NCBI GenBank assembly: GCA_963666895.2
Contig: CAXXNS010000010.1
Span: 609,439-673,438 of the forward strand
DNA: 64,000 bases
Source: G963666895 sp963666895
GTDB lineage: Bacteria; Desulfobacterota; Desulfovibrionia; Desulfovibrionales; Desulfovibrionaceae
Direction of reading: 5' to 3'
The position numbers were made by a program, and so were the translations under genes. The notes under the pieces were generated by a model. The model saw only the letters and a program-made list of their open reading frames with translations. It ran no database searches and was not told the DNA's origin. This document shows, piece after piece, positions 32,528 to 41,095 of this stretch (its first letter is position 1; the number at the start of each line of letters is the position of its first letter).

Positions 32528-33163
32528 CTACAGCCAGCGGATCGCGAAGCCCGCGGCCCTGGGGCCGAGAAGCCGCACGGCCAGGCGCAGCGGCAGGACC
32601 GAGACCCGGGCCCTCAACCGGTGGGGCCGGTAGGGCAGTTCGTGGTCCAGGCAGTAGCCCCGGGCCGCCCATTCGGCCACGGCCGCCTGGCAGGAAAGCA
32701 TCAGCGGGAACAGGAGGATGTCCAGGCAGGCGTGCAGGAATTGCCGGGCCCGGTTGGAGTTGTACAGGGCCAGGGCCACGGTCCGGGCCAGGGCGGCCGG
32801 TCCCTCGGACGAGTCGGCTTCGCTTTCCTCCACGGCCAGCCGCTCGCTGGACACGGCCAGGGCCACGGGAAAGCCGTAGCAGAGCGTGAAGACCACGGTC
32901 AGGAGCACGAAGGCCAGGGGCGAATTCCAGCCCACGGCCAGGTGCAGGAGCAGGACCAGGGCCGCGCACAGGGCGGCGCCGTGGACCAGGGCCCGAATCC
33001 AGCGGTCCCGGCTGATGGGGATGGCCTCGGGTTCGTCCAGGGGAATGGCCCCGCCGGGTTCGGGACCGATGACCCGGATGGAATCCACGTCAGGCGGCGG
33101 CTCCAGGCCTGGGCAGGCCCGGAACCAGTCGAGGCAGTCTTTGATCAGGGCCTTGTCGATCAT
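32528..33163 (-). CDS. Membrane protein of unknown function
   Basis: The 211-residue protein has a soluble start (MIDKALIKDCLDWFRACPGL), a membrane segment pair about residues 55-100, and a second hydrophobic area near 155-175, followed by an Arg-rich end. No motif recognised. It is 52 bases from the divergent tail tube gene. The ribosome site is weak, so the start is less certain. Confidence 0.5.
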   Translation of the reverse strand: MIDKALIKDCLDWFRACPGLEPPPDVDSIRVIGPEPGGAIPLDEPEAIPISRDRWIRALVHGAALCAALVLLLHLAVGWNSPLAFVLLTVVFTLCYGFPVALAVSSERLAVEESEADSSEGPAALARTVALALYNSNRARQFLHACLDILLFPLMLSCQAAVAEWAARGYCLDHELPYRPHRLRARVSVLPLRLAVRLLGPRAAGFAIRWL

Positions 33164-33214
33164 CTCGTTGTGGCGGGGTTGTTGGTGGGGCCAACATACA
33201 AAAGGGGATAGCAC

Positions 33215-33796
33215 ATGGCAACGAGCGTCATTGAAATCTGCAACAACGCGCTTCTGGATCTGGGGGAGGACTCCATCACCTCGCTCACCGACAACACCAA
33301 GGCGGCCCGGCTCTGCAACCAGCGCTGGCCCTCGGTGCGGGACGCGGTGCTGCGGGCCCATCCCTGGAATTGCTGCATGGCCCAGGCCGAGCTGGCCGCG
33401 GCGTCCGAATCCGCGATCTGGCGCTGGGACTTCCGCTACGTGTTGCCCACGGACCTGGTGCGCCTGGTCCGGGTGGCCACCGCCTCCGAACAGGAGGTGG
33501 ACCAGTGGGAGGTCCAGGGCCGGGTGCTGCTGTGCGACGAGGAGGCCCCGCTGTACCTGGCCTACGTCCGCCGGGAGCAGGACCCGCAGAAGTACGACGC
33601 CCTGCTGTCCGAGACGTTGAGCGCGCGGTTGAGCGCGGTGCTGGCCTACCCGCTGTCCGGGTCCAGCTCCCTGGCCGAAGGGTATTGGAAGACCTACCGG
33701 GAGAAGTTGCGCGAGGCACGGGGCGTGGACGCCCGCGAGGGCGTGCCCGACAGCCTGGCGCCCACGGGATGGACGGCCGCGAAATACGGGGCCTAG
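33215..33796 (+). CDS. Phage tail tubular protein A-like
   Basis: The 193-residue protein begins MATSVIEICNNALLDLGEDS, followed by RLCNQRWPSVRDAVLRAHPW and WRWDFRYVLPTDLVRLVRV. This is the pattern of T7 gp11-type tail tube proteins. These proteins form the ring under the portal that joins the tail nozzle. AAAAGGGG precedes the ATG. It stands alone as a phage gene, with host-type genes on both sides. Confidence 0.8.
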   Translation: MATSVIEICNNALLDLGEDSITSLTDNTKAARLCNQRWPSVRDAVLRAHPWNCCMAQAELAAASESAIWRWDFRYVLPTDLVRLVRVATASEQEVDQWEVQGRVLLCDEEAPLYLAYVRREQDPQKYDALLSETLSARLSAVLAYPLSGSSSLAEGYWKTYREKLREARGVDAREGVPDSLAPTGWTAAKYGA

Positions 33797-33797
33797 C

Positions 33798-34133
33798 CTA
33801 TTGCGGCTTGCCTTCGAGCCCGGCCGTGATCATGCCCAGGATGGTGTGCTCGGGATACCGGGCGCAGAGGTTCTCCACCGCGTTCTGGGTGCTGGCGAAG
33901 GTCTCCTGGTCCAGGGCGGCCACGGGCAACCCCTGGCTGAAGTCCAGGCCGGACAGGAAGGCGTAGGTGAACAGGGTGGTCAGCTCCATGAGGTCGTCGC
34001 CGCCCCGCATGACCTCGGAGCAGGTGATGATGTTGGGATCAAATATCTTTTGCTGGGCCAGGGCCGGTTGGGCGGTCAGCAGGACCGCCAGGGCCAGGGC
34101 AGCCAAGAGCGGAAGAGACGGGAATCGGGACAT
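33798..34133 (-). CDS. HdeA/HdeB-like small periplasmic protein
   Basis: The 111-residue protein has a signal peptide (cut after ALAQ) and a mature domain with two cysteines about 52 residues apart (ITCSEVMRGG and NLCARYPE) and a helix LMELTTLFTYAFLSGLDF. The layout resembles the HdeA/HdeB acid-stress chaperone family, which keeps one disulfide around a four-helix bundle. The match is by pattern. GAGG lies five bases before the ATG at 34133. It is the last of a three-gene leftward unit. Confidence 0.55.
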   Translation of the reverse strand: MSRFPSLPLLAALALAVLLTAQPALAQQKIFDPNIITCSEVMRGGDDLMELTTLFTYAFLSGLDFSQGLPVAALDQETFASTQNAVENLCARYPEHTILGMITAGLEGKPQ

Positions 34134-34144
34134 GATCACCTCGC

Positions 34145-35098
34145 TCAGGGACGGAGTTGCCGGGCCTCGAAGCCCTGGGCGGCCAGTTCGGCCAGCACGC
34201 TGCGGTCGCCCACCAGGTGTCCGGCGCCCACCACCACGAACACGTTTTGCCGGCCGTGCAGATAGCCGACTATGGTTTTGGCCATGCGCACGTTGCGCTC
34301 GTAATATACTTTCTCGTAGACCGGCGCGAACTCAGGATATTCATCCGCTTGGCCGAACAGGATTTCTCCCAGTCCCCGGGCATCTCCCCGGGACCAGGCA
34401 TCGAACACCGAATGGGCCAGCTCGTCCACCTCGGCCAACTCCAGCAGGAACTGGCGCATGTAGGCGTCCGTGTTCTGCTCGGCCAGGCTCTTGAGCAATC
34501 CCATCTGCTCGGCCACGGTCTCCAGCTCCAGGATGGGCATGCCGCGCTCCCTGGCCCGGGCCAGGAAGTGCAGGTCCAGGCCGTATTCCGGCAGGTAGCC
34601 CAAGGCCATGAACTTCTGCACCTGGAGCAGCACGGAGAAGTACCAGGGCCGGAAGGCCTGGTACAGGAACAGGTCGATGCCCTGGTTCGCGATCAACTCT
34701 TTGATCTCGGGGCTGAGCTGGTCGGACAGGCGTTGGCCCTTGGGCAGGAACGCGGTCCGCATGACCACGTCCTGGACCTCGGCCGCCCGGGCTTCGGTGT
34801 CCAACTCCACGGCCAGGGCGTCGGCCCGGGCGAATGCCTGCTGCACGGGCGGGCACAGGGGATAGGCCTCGGGTGCGGCGAAGTGGATGGAGCCGAAGAG
34901 CCAGACCGTGGCCGTGTCCGACGTCACCTCCCAGGCCAGGCTGGGCGTGGCGCAAGCCGGGTTGTTGCCCTGCACGGGCACCTTGGCTTGGGCCCGGGCC
35001 TGGATCGGGGCCAGCAGGCAGGTCAGGACCAGCATCAGGACCAGCATCAGGGACAGCAGGGGGGACAGGAGGAGGAAGAAGCGTTTCAGGCGGCGCAT
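34145..35098 (-). CDS. TraB/GumN family protein
   Basis: The 317-residue protein has a signal peptide and the family signatures: VWLFGSIHFAAPEAY (the GxxH motif), ADALAVELDT, PILELETVAEQ, and near the end VFVVVGAGHLVGDRSV. These His and Glu residues form a putative metal site shared with the Tiki proteases. The bacterial function is not firmly known; envelope proteolysis is possible. GGAG precedes the ATG. The gene lies 2 bases after the cupin gene. Confidence 0.85.
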   Translation of the reverse strand: MRRLKRFFLLLSPLLSLMLVLMLVLTCLLAPIQARAQAKVPVQGNNPACATPSLAWEVTSDTATVWLFGSIHFAAPEAYPLCPPVQQAFARADALAVELDTEARAAEVQDVVMRTAFLPKGQRLSDQLSPEIKELIANQGIDLFLYQAFRPWYFSVLLQVQKFMALGYLPEYGLDLHFLARARERGMPILELETVAEQMGLLKSLAEQNTDAYMRQFLLELAEVDELAHSVFDAWSRGDARGLGEILFGQADEYPEFAPVYEKVYYERNVRMAKTIVGYLHGRQNVFVVVGAGHLVGDRSVLAELAAQGFEARQLRP

Positions 35099-35100
35099 GG

Positions 35101-35607
35101 TCACTCCTTTGTCAGCCGGGCGATCATCTCGGTCCAGTCCGGGTATTCCCGGGTCAGCGCGGCCCGGCCGCCGTGCTCATAGTCCTCGTACTCGAACCCG
35201 GGCTTCACGGTGCAGCCCAGGAGGGCGAAGGCCCCGCCCGGAACCAGGCAAGCGCCCTGCCAGACTCCGCGGTCCACCACCACCTGGGGCCGCATGCCGG
35301 TTTCCAGGTCCGGGCCGAGGCGCACCACGCGGCCCGTGCCGTCCGGGGCCAGCTGGAGCATGTCCACCGGATCGCCCAGGTAGAAGTGGAAGACCTCGTC
35401 GCTCTTGAGCCGGTGCAGGGCTGAATAGGTGTCCGGGGTGAGCAGATAGTAGATGGCCGTGCCGAACCGGCGGTGTCCGTTGTAGCGCTCGGGCAGGTGC
35501 TCGGCACGGATCCGCTCCGGGCTGCGCCAGGTCTCGGCGAAGAACCCGCCCTCCTCGGGATGGGGCTCAAGCCCCAGCAGTTCGATGATCCGTTCCGCGG
35601 TCAGCAT
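35101..35607 (-). CDS. Cupin family protein (DUF985 type)
   Basis: The 168-residue protein starts MLTAERIIELLGLEPHPEEG and contains the cupin motifs of the DUF985 family: AIYYLLTPDTYSALHRLKSDEVFHFYLG and CLVPGGAFALLGCTVKPGFE-type text, with a final helix. DUF985 proteins bind sugars or related ligands; no reaction is firmly assigned. It leads a three-gene leftward unit (cupin, TraB/GumN, HdeA-like) and its ATG lies 66 bases from E5, which points the other way. Confidence 0.8.
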   Translation of the reverse strand: MLTAERIIELLGLEPHPEEGGFFAETWRSPERIRAEHLPERYNGHRRFGTAIYYLLTPDTYSALHRLKSDEVFHFYLGDPVDMLQLAPDGTGRVVRLGPDLETGMRPQVVVDRGVWQGACLVPGGAFALLGCTVKPGFEYEDYEHGGRAALTREYPDWTEMIARLTKE

Positions 35608-35672
35608 GGACCAGCAGTAGCAGAGCCCGGCCACGGGGAAAAGTCCATACCCGGCCCATACCCGGACAATCT

Positions 35673-35750
35673 TGTCAATAGGGAGATTCGCGTCCTTTTG
35701 CGGGCAATTGGGGGGCAATCCTCTCCCGGGCCCAAAACCGGGGCTAGAAT
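35673..35750 (+). promoter_or_regulatory. Repeated 78-base promoter-like element, copy E5
   Basis: Same element: TGTCAATAGGGAGATTCGCG, direct repeat GGGCAATT and GGGCAATC, CCCGGGCCC, CCGGGG, and TAGAAT at 35745-35750, with 72 bases between ends. It lies 60 bases before the tail operon. Confidence 0.75.
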
Positions 35751-35809
35751 GGCTCCGGTCCGGGCTCGGTCCCGGTGTGGAATCAACCGTGCGAACCAGG
35801 GAGAAATCC

Positions 35810-37912
35810 ATGCGTACCACGCTGCTGCTGACCAACTTCACGGCCGGGGAATTGTCGCCCCGGCTGGAGGGCCGGGTGGACCTGTCCCGGTACTACAACG
35901 GTTGCAGTCAATTGCAGAACTTTCTTGTTCATCCCCACGGCGGGGCCACCCGGCGAAGCGGCATGCGCTTCGTGGCCTTGGCCGGGAACCCGGCCGCGCC
36001 CTCCAGGCTGGTGCCCTTCGAGTTCAACGCCGAGCAGGCCTACGTGCTGGAGTTCGGCGCGAACGAGGAGAATCAGGGCTTCATGCGCGTGTTCAAGGAC
36101 CAGGGCCTGGTCCTGGACGAATCGGACGAGCCCTACTCCATTGCAACGCCCTACGGAGCGGGCGACTTGGACGGGCTTCGCTGGGTGCAGTCCAACGACA
36201 CCCTGATCCTGACCCACCCGGGCCACGCGCCGCGACGGTTGACCCGTGAGGACCACGACGACTGGACCCTGGAGGAGATCGAGTTCACGGGCCGGCCCGA
36301 GGACTGGGGCGAGGGCGACTGGCCCGGGCTGGCCTGCTTTTTCGAGGAGCGTCTGGTCCTGGCCGCCACGGCCAGCAAGCCCAACACCCTGTGGTTTTCG
36401 CGCTCCGGGGATTATTGGGACTTCCGGCTGGACACCCGGGAGGTGCCCTTGGAGGACTGGGACGAGTTGGAGATCAAGGACTCCAACAGCGACGGCCTGC
36501 GCGACGGCAAGACCAGCGATACCTTCACCCTGCTGGACGGCCTGACGTTCGAGCAGGACTGCGTGGTCAAGGGCCAGAACCCGGACGGGGAAAAGCGCTG
36601 GTTCCGCTACCTGGGCGGCCGTTGCATCCAGACCTCGGGTTCGGACGTCACCGTGACCTTCACCACGGGCATCCCCGGCGGCAACCAGCTGGAGGCGGTC
36701 TACAACGCTTCGGACGTGCTGGACGAGGACAATTGGGAGGCCCTGGCCCTGGGCGACCGCATCGACAATCCCACGGGCGAGTCGCCCCTGGACGACGACG
36801 GCATCGAGATCACCCTGTCCGCGGCCCAGTCCAACGCCATCCGCTTCCTGGTGCCGCGCAGCCGCCTCTGGGTGGGCACCATCGGCGGGGAGTGGACCGT
36901 GGGCGGACGTACCACGGGTGACCCCATCAGTCCCTCGTCGGTCAAGGCCGGGCAGGAGGGCACGGCCGGGGCGGCCTACGCTCCCACGGTCCGGGCCGCC
37001 CACGTGGGCCTGTTCATTCAGCGGGCCGGGCTCAAGGTGCGCGAGATGGCCTACAGGTACGAGTCCGACGCCTACGCGTCCCGTAACCTGACCCTGCTCT
37101 CCGAACACATCACCGCGCCCGGACTCACGGACCTGGCCTATGCCCAGGAGCCCGACTCCGTGGTCTTCTGCCTGCGGAGCGACGGAATCCTGGTCAGCCT
37201 GACCTACGAGCCGGACCAGGAGGTCTACGCCTGGGCCCGGCAGGTCACGGACGGGACCGTGGCCTCGCTGGCCAGCATCTACAACGGTGCGGCCCAGCGC
37301 GACGAGCCGTGGCTGGTGGTCAAGCGCCAGGGCAACGGCCAAGAGCAATACTGCGTGGAGTTCCTGGAGGCCGGGTTCAACGGCCAGCTGGACCAGGGCT
37401 TTTTCGTGGATTCCGGCCTGAGCTACCAGGGCCAGTCCACCTACACGGTGACCGGGTTGGGCCATCTGGCCGGGCGCGAGGTGGCCGTGCTGGCCGACGG
37501 CGCGGTGCACCGCGATCTGACCGTGGCCCAGGACGGGTCCATCACCCTGGACCGGCCCGCGTCCGTGATCCACGCCGGGCTGCCGTACACCTCCATCCTG
37601 TCGCCCCTGCGGCTGGAGGGCGCGTCCCGCCAGGGAACGGACCAGACCAAGACCAAGCGGGTGGTCCAGGTGGCGGCCCGCTTCCACCAGACCCTGGGCG
37701 GGAGCATTGGTCCGTCCGACGGGGATTTGGAGCCGGTCTACTACCGCAGTTCGTCCGACGCCATGGACAGTCCGCCCGGGCTGTTCACCGGTGACAAGAT
37801 CATCAAGTTTCCCAGGGGCTGGGAGCGCGGAGCCCGCATCAGCATCGTGCAGGAGCAGCCCTTGCCCATGACCGTGCTCATGCTCGTGCCCCAGGTGGCG
37901 ATCAATCAATAA
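35810..37912 (+). CDS. Phage tail nozzle (tail tubular B-like) protein
   Basis: The 700-residue protein opens with LLLTNFTAGELSPRLEGRVD and NGCSQLQNFLVHPHGGATRR, which are hallmarks of the tail nozzle family. Later blocks include LWVGTIGGEWTVGGRTTG, MAYRYESDAYASRNLTLLSE and PWLVVKRQGNGQEQYCVEFL. It forms the tube through which DNA leaves the head. The length fits T7-like nozzle proteins (about 700-800). The frame is intact. GGGAG precedes the ATG. It is the first gene of the tail operon behind E5. Confidence 0.85.
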   Translation: MRTTLLLTNFTAGELSPRLEGRVDLSRYYNGCSQLQNFLVHPHGGATRRSGMRFVALAGNPAAPSRLVPFEFNAEQAYVLEFGANEENQGFMRVFKDQGLVLDESDEPYSIATPYGAGDLDGLRWVQSNDTLILTHPGHAPRRLTREDHDDWTLEEIEFTGRPEDWGEGDWPGLACFFEERLVLAATASKPNTLWFSRSGDYWDFRLDTREVPLEDWDELEIKDSNSDGLRDGKTSDTFTLLDGLTFEQDCVVKGQNPDGEKRWFRYLGGRCIQTSGSDVTVTFTTGIPGGNQLEAVYNASDVLDEDNWEALALGDRIDNPTGESPLDDDGIEITLSAAQSNAIRFLVPRSRLWVGTIGGEWTVGGRTTGDPISPSSVKAGQEGTAGAAYAPTVRAAHVGLFIQRAGLKVREMAYRYESDAYASRNLTLLSEHITAPGLTDLAYAQEPDSVVFCLRSDGILVSLTYEPDQEVYAWARQVTDGTVASLASIYNGAAQRDEPWLVVKRQGNGQEQYCVEFLEAGFNGQLDQGFFVDSGLSYQGQSTYTVTGLGHLAGREVAVLADGAVHRDLTVAQDGSITLDRPASVIHAGLPYTSILSPLRLEGASRQGTDQTKTKRVVQVAARFHQTLGGSIGPSDGDLEPVYYRSSSDAMDSPPGLFTGDKIIKFPRGWERGARISIVQEQPLPMTVLMLVPQVAINQ

Positions 37913-37928
37913 ATCCAGGAGGTTGATA

Positions 37929-38417
37929 ATGGGAATGCAGGAACAATCAGGTTCGGGCGGGCTGGACGTGTTCCGGATCGCATCCGGCCTGGGCCGGGCC
38001 GGTCAGGCCCTGGCCAAGTCCCAGGACCGCTCCGACGCGGCCGAGGCCCGGACCCGGGCCGCCGAGCTGGCCGCCGAGGACCAGGCCCGCAGGGAACGCA
38101 CCCAGGCCCGGCAGGAGGCGGACAAGGCCCGCAGCCAGAGCCAGCGGCAGCGCTCCAAGGCCCTGACCCTGGCCGGGGCCAGCGGGGTGACCCTGTCCGG
38201 ATCGCCCGCGGCCGTGCTCCGTGGGCGGACCGTGGAGGATGAAAAGGAATACCAGAGCGTGCTCAGCACGGGCCTGGACAAGGCGGAGCAGACCCTGTCG
38301 CAGGGCCGCGTCCGGGCCGCACAGGCCCGTTCGGCCTCGGATACGGACTGGTATCGCACCGGCCTCGGCCTGGCCGGGTCGCTCATCGCCAACGGCTCCT
38401 CGCTGTACGGATCGTAA
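37929..38417 (+). CDS. Small phage virion (lumen-type) protein
   Basis: The 162-residue protein has a polar start, a long Ala/Arg/Glu helix (SDAAEARTRAAELAAEDQAR and further), a conserved-looking hydrophobic turn ALTLAGASGVTLSGSPAAVL, and a Ser/Gly tail. The turn is frequent in lumen proteins of T7/P22-like phages. It resembles the protein at 19382 in layout. AGGAGG precedes the ATG, 16 bases after the nozzle gene. Confidence 0.6.
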   Translation: MGMQEQSGSGGLDVFRIASGLGRAGQALAKSQDRSDAAEARTRAAELAAEDQARRERTQARQEADKARSQSQRQRSKALTLAGASGVTLSGSPAAVLRGRTVEDEKEYQSVLSTGLDKAEQTLSQGRVRAAQARSASDTDWYRTGLGLAGSLIANGSSLYGS

Positions 38418-38428
38418 AAGGAGGCCCC

Positions 38429-39955
38429 ATGACCGTTTCCACGCAGACCGCCCGGGTCGTGTACCAGGGCAATGGATCGACTACCGGCTTTTCCGTGCCC
38501 TTCCGGTTCGTCCGGGAGCAGGACTTACGGATCATCCTGTGTTCCGAAGATGGAACCGAAAACGAACTGACCCTGACCACGGACTACGCCGTGTCCGGCG
38601 CAGGCGAGGACACGGGCGGGTCCGTGACCCTGGGGCAGGCTCCGGCCGCCACCGAGACCCTGGCCATCCTGCGGGATCCGGACCTGGTCCAGGAGATCGA
38701 CTACCAGGAGAACGACGCCTTTCCGGCCGAGACCCACGAGGCCGCCCTGGACCTGCTGACCATGATCGCCCAGGCCAACCGGGAGCGCATCGATCGGGCC
38801 GTCAAGCTGCCCGTGTCCTCGACGCTCGCGGACCTGTACCTGCCCCATGCCGAGGCGGACCGGGCCCTGGTCTGGAACGCGGACGCCGACGGACTGGACA
38901 ACGGGCCCTCGACCGACCAGATCGCCGGCGCCCAGGAGTACGCGATCACGGCCGCCAACGCCGGGCTGACGGCCCAGGCGGCCCGGGACGCGGCCCAGAC
39001 CGCCCAGGCTGCGGCCGAGGCGGCCCGGGACGAGGCCCAGGACATCGCCGCGGGAGCGGCTTCGGCCGTGCTGTATGACAATACGTCCTCGAACCTGGAC
39101 GCGGCCAACGTGCAGGCGGCCCTGGACGAGCTGGCCGGGGACGCGGCCGTGCTGCCCAACCTTTCCCGCAACATGGAGCTGGGCTTTTTCCAGTTGGCCG
39201 AGGCCCAGGCCATGTCCGGCATCGAACTGCTGAACAAGCGGCTGGACACCTTTGAGGACGCCGCCGACATCGACGCGGCCGCCTCCTCGGGGTATGCGCA
39301 CGACGCGGACAACGACCTGGTGGGGCCGTACCAGTATCCGTCCGAACAGGCCCCGGACCTGTCCGCGGCCACGCACATGGATGTGAAGGGCTCCATCACC
39401 CAGTTCATCGTGGACACGGAGGACACCTCGGGCCATTTCGACGCGGCCGCTCCGGGCGCGGTCCTGGCCGGGTGCCGCATGGTCATCAACGGCGCGGACT
39501 ACCCCCTGACCGGGATCAGCAACGACGGCGACGCGGCCGACGAGGTGACCTTCCTGGGCGACCTGGCCGCCGGGACCTACACGGTGACCGGGATCTATGG
39601 GACCGTGTACGAGGACGGGGCGCTGAAGCTCGGCCGCTATATTGACGACGCCTCGGGCTCCTACACCCAGGCGAGCACGGGGGGATCCGGCGCGCCCGGC
39701 GCGTATGCCCTGCTGGCGCAGTCGTTTCAGGTGGACACCGACGATCCTGTGACCAAGTTCAAATGGGAGTCCTACAACGCGCAAGCCTCGCAGTATCTGG
39801 ACTGGACCATCGAGACCGACGACTCCGGCGCGCCCAGCGGCACCCTGGCCCAGGCCGAGGCCAAGGCCGACAACGTTCAGTGCCCGTCGTCCTGTTCGGT
39901 CGAGCAGGAGGTGGAGTTGGACGGTCCGGTGTACCTGGAAACGGGCACCACCTAA
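38429..39955 (+). CDS. Phage tail fibre/tailspike, N-terminal part up to an in-frame TAA
   Basis: The 508-residue part begins with the typical tailspike adaptor: ARVVYQGNGSTTGFSVPFRF, LTLTTDYAVSGAGEDTGG, VQEIDYQENDAFPAETHEAA. This domain fixes the fibre to the tail. An Ala-rich coiled coil (about residues 170-230) and beta-rich domains follow. The TAA at 39953-39955 is followed in the same frame by a smooth continuation for 275 codons, so the natural product is probably about 784 residues. A change of TAC to TAA would explain it. The adaptor and operon position make the call firm. Confidence 0.8.
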   Translation: MTVSTQTARVVYQGNGSTTGFSVPFRFVREQDLRIILCSEDGTENELTLTTDYAVSGAGEDTGGSVTLGQAPAATETLAILRDPDLVQEIDYQENDAFPAETHEAALDLLTMIAQANRERIDRAVKLPVSSTLADLYLPHAEADRALVWNADADGLDNGPSTDQIAGAQEYAITAANAGLTAQAARDAAQTAQAAAEAARDEAQDIAAGAASAVLYDNTSSNLDAANVQAALDELAGDAAVLPNLSRNMELGFFQLAEAQAMSGIELLNKRLDTFEDAADIDAAASSGYAHDADNDLVGPYQYPSEQAPDLSAATHMDVKGSITQFIVDTEDTSGHFDAAAPGAVLAGCRMVINGADYPLTGISNDGDAADEVTFLGDLAAGTYTVTGIYGTVYEDGALKLGRYIDDASGSYTQASTGGSGAPGAYALLAQSFQVDTDDPVTKFKWESYNAQASQYLDWTIETDDSGAPSGTLAQAEAKADNVQCPSSCSVEQEVELDGPVYLETGTT

Positions 39956-40783
39956 TGGCTGGTGGCCAGGAACCACGCCGGTGGCACCATTGCGTCCAAC
40001 ACCTGGATGCAGGGCGCCACCTACGCCGACGGCACGGCTTACTGGAACGGGGCCGCGCAGTCCACGGACTTGGCCTTCGGCGTGTTCCAGCCCCCGGCGT
40101 ACATCCCGTCCGGCCAGTTCTACGTCGCGGTCCTGCCCGCCATTGATCACGAGAAGATCGTGGACATCGCGGGCATGACCATCACGCACGAGCAGCCCGC
40201 CGACACCCTGGCCCGCTACGCCCTCAGCTTCGACAATGGCGCGACCTGGCAGATGTGGGACGGCGATTCGTGGGAAAGCGCGGACCTGAACAGTCCGTCG
40301 GCGTCCGACTGGTCCTTCAGGGCGCAGCTGCTCAACGTCCCGGACGCGAGCTGGCCCGTTCCCACCGGGGACGTGCTCCTGGCGGTCGGGCTTTATTCCA
40401 GCGGCACCGCGGCCGTTCTTCAGATTTCGGCCATAGGGCTTGAAGTGGTCGGCCAGGTGGAGGACATGGACCTGTTCATGGAGCCGGTGGACGCCACGGA
40501 CGCGCCCGCCACGGCCCGGGTCTTCGCCGTGCTCAGGGACGAGGACGCCCTGGCCTTGAACACGGACCTCAAGGCCTGGGTGAGCCGAAACGGCGGGACC
40601 GATTGGGATCAGGTCACCCTGGCCAAGGTCGGGGACTTCCTGACCGACAGCTACACCGTGGAAGGGGAACTCACGGGCTTCACCCATTCCGACGGCGGCA
40701 CGGACCAGGCCGTGTTTCGCCTGACCAGCCACAACAACAAGGACTTCGAGCTTCGGTTCCTGAGCCAGGGAATCGGGGTCTGA
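39956..40783 (+). pseudogene. C-terminal part of the tail fibre, in frame after the TAA
   Basis: The frame is the same as that of 38429 and continues WLVARNHAGGTIASNTWMQG directly after the TAA. The text fits a receptor-binding beta domain (YIPSGQFYVAVLPAI, DTLARYALSFDNGATWQMWD) and ends FELRFLSQGIGV at TGA. An ATG at 39962 exists but has no ribosome site. Either the stop is an assembly or mutation artefact, or this part is made only by read-through. Confidence 0.65.
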
Positions 40784-40806
40784 TCCGTTCAACCAAAGGA
40801 GGAACC

Positions 40807-40929
40807 ATGAACCAGGTGTACAAGGACGTGGAGGAGGCCGCCGAGGGCTTCTGGAACAAGCACAAGTACTGCCTCATCGGCGGGGCCGTGCTGCTGCTGG
40901 CCGGATTCGTCCTGGGCGTTCTGTGCTGA
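40807..40929 (+). CDS. Small one-helix membrane protein at the end of the tail operon
   Basis: A 40-residue protein: MNQVYKDVEEAAEGFWNKHK, then a membrane helix (LIGGAVLLLAGFVLGVLC). AAAGGAGG precedes the ATG. It is the last gene of the tail operon and is closed by a strong terminator. Small membrane proteins at this position can be lysis regulators or virion proteins; no family is recognised. Confidence 0.55.
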   Translation: MNQVYKDVEEAAEGFWNKHKYCLIGGAVLLLAGFVLGVLC

Positions 40930-40953
40930 ACGGCGACGGCGGGCCGCGTTTCA

Positions 40954-40988
40954 CCCCCTTCCGGCCTTTCGGCCTGAAGGGGGTTTTT
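40954..40988 (+). terminator. Strong terminator of the tail operon
   Basis: CCCCCTTCCGGCC pairs with GGCCTGAAGGGGG around TTTC, followed by TTTTT. It marks the end of the phage-like region. Confidence 0.9.
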
Positions 40989-41095
40989 GATGCCGTCTAT
41001 TTGCAGACCGCCTTTGAAACGGACGTCGTTGGAGCGAGGAAGTCCTTGAAGACTGCCCGGAACGTGGTACAAGAAGCGGAAGCTGAGGAGGTGTC

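Noticed and set aside
35783..37909. 708-codon open frame antisense to the tail nozzle gene
   Set aside because: Its composition (Gly/Val/His/Leu/Gln) is typical of antisense frames in GC-rich DNA; the + strand product is a clear phage protein.
38525..40792. 755-codon open frame antisense to the tail fibre
   Set aside because: Shadow frame with the same antisense composition. It crosses two sense genes and has no start context.
12977..40929. Ordinary inducible prophage
   Set aside because: No integrase, repressor, replication genes or attachment repeats in the window, and host-type genes interrupt the late region at four places. Genes outside the window could still change this view.
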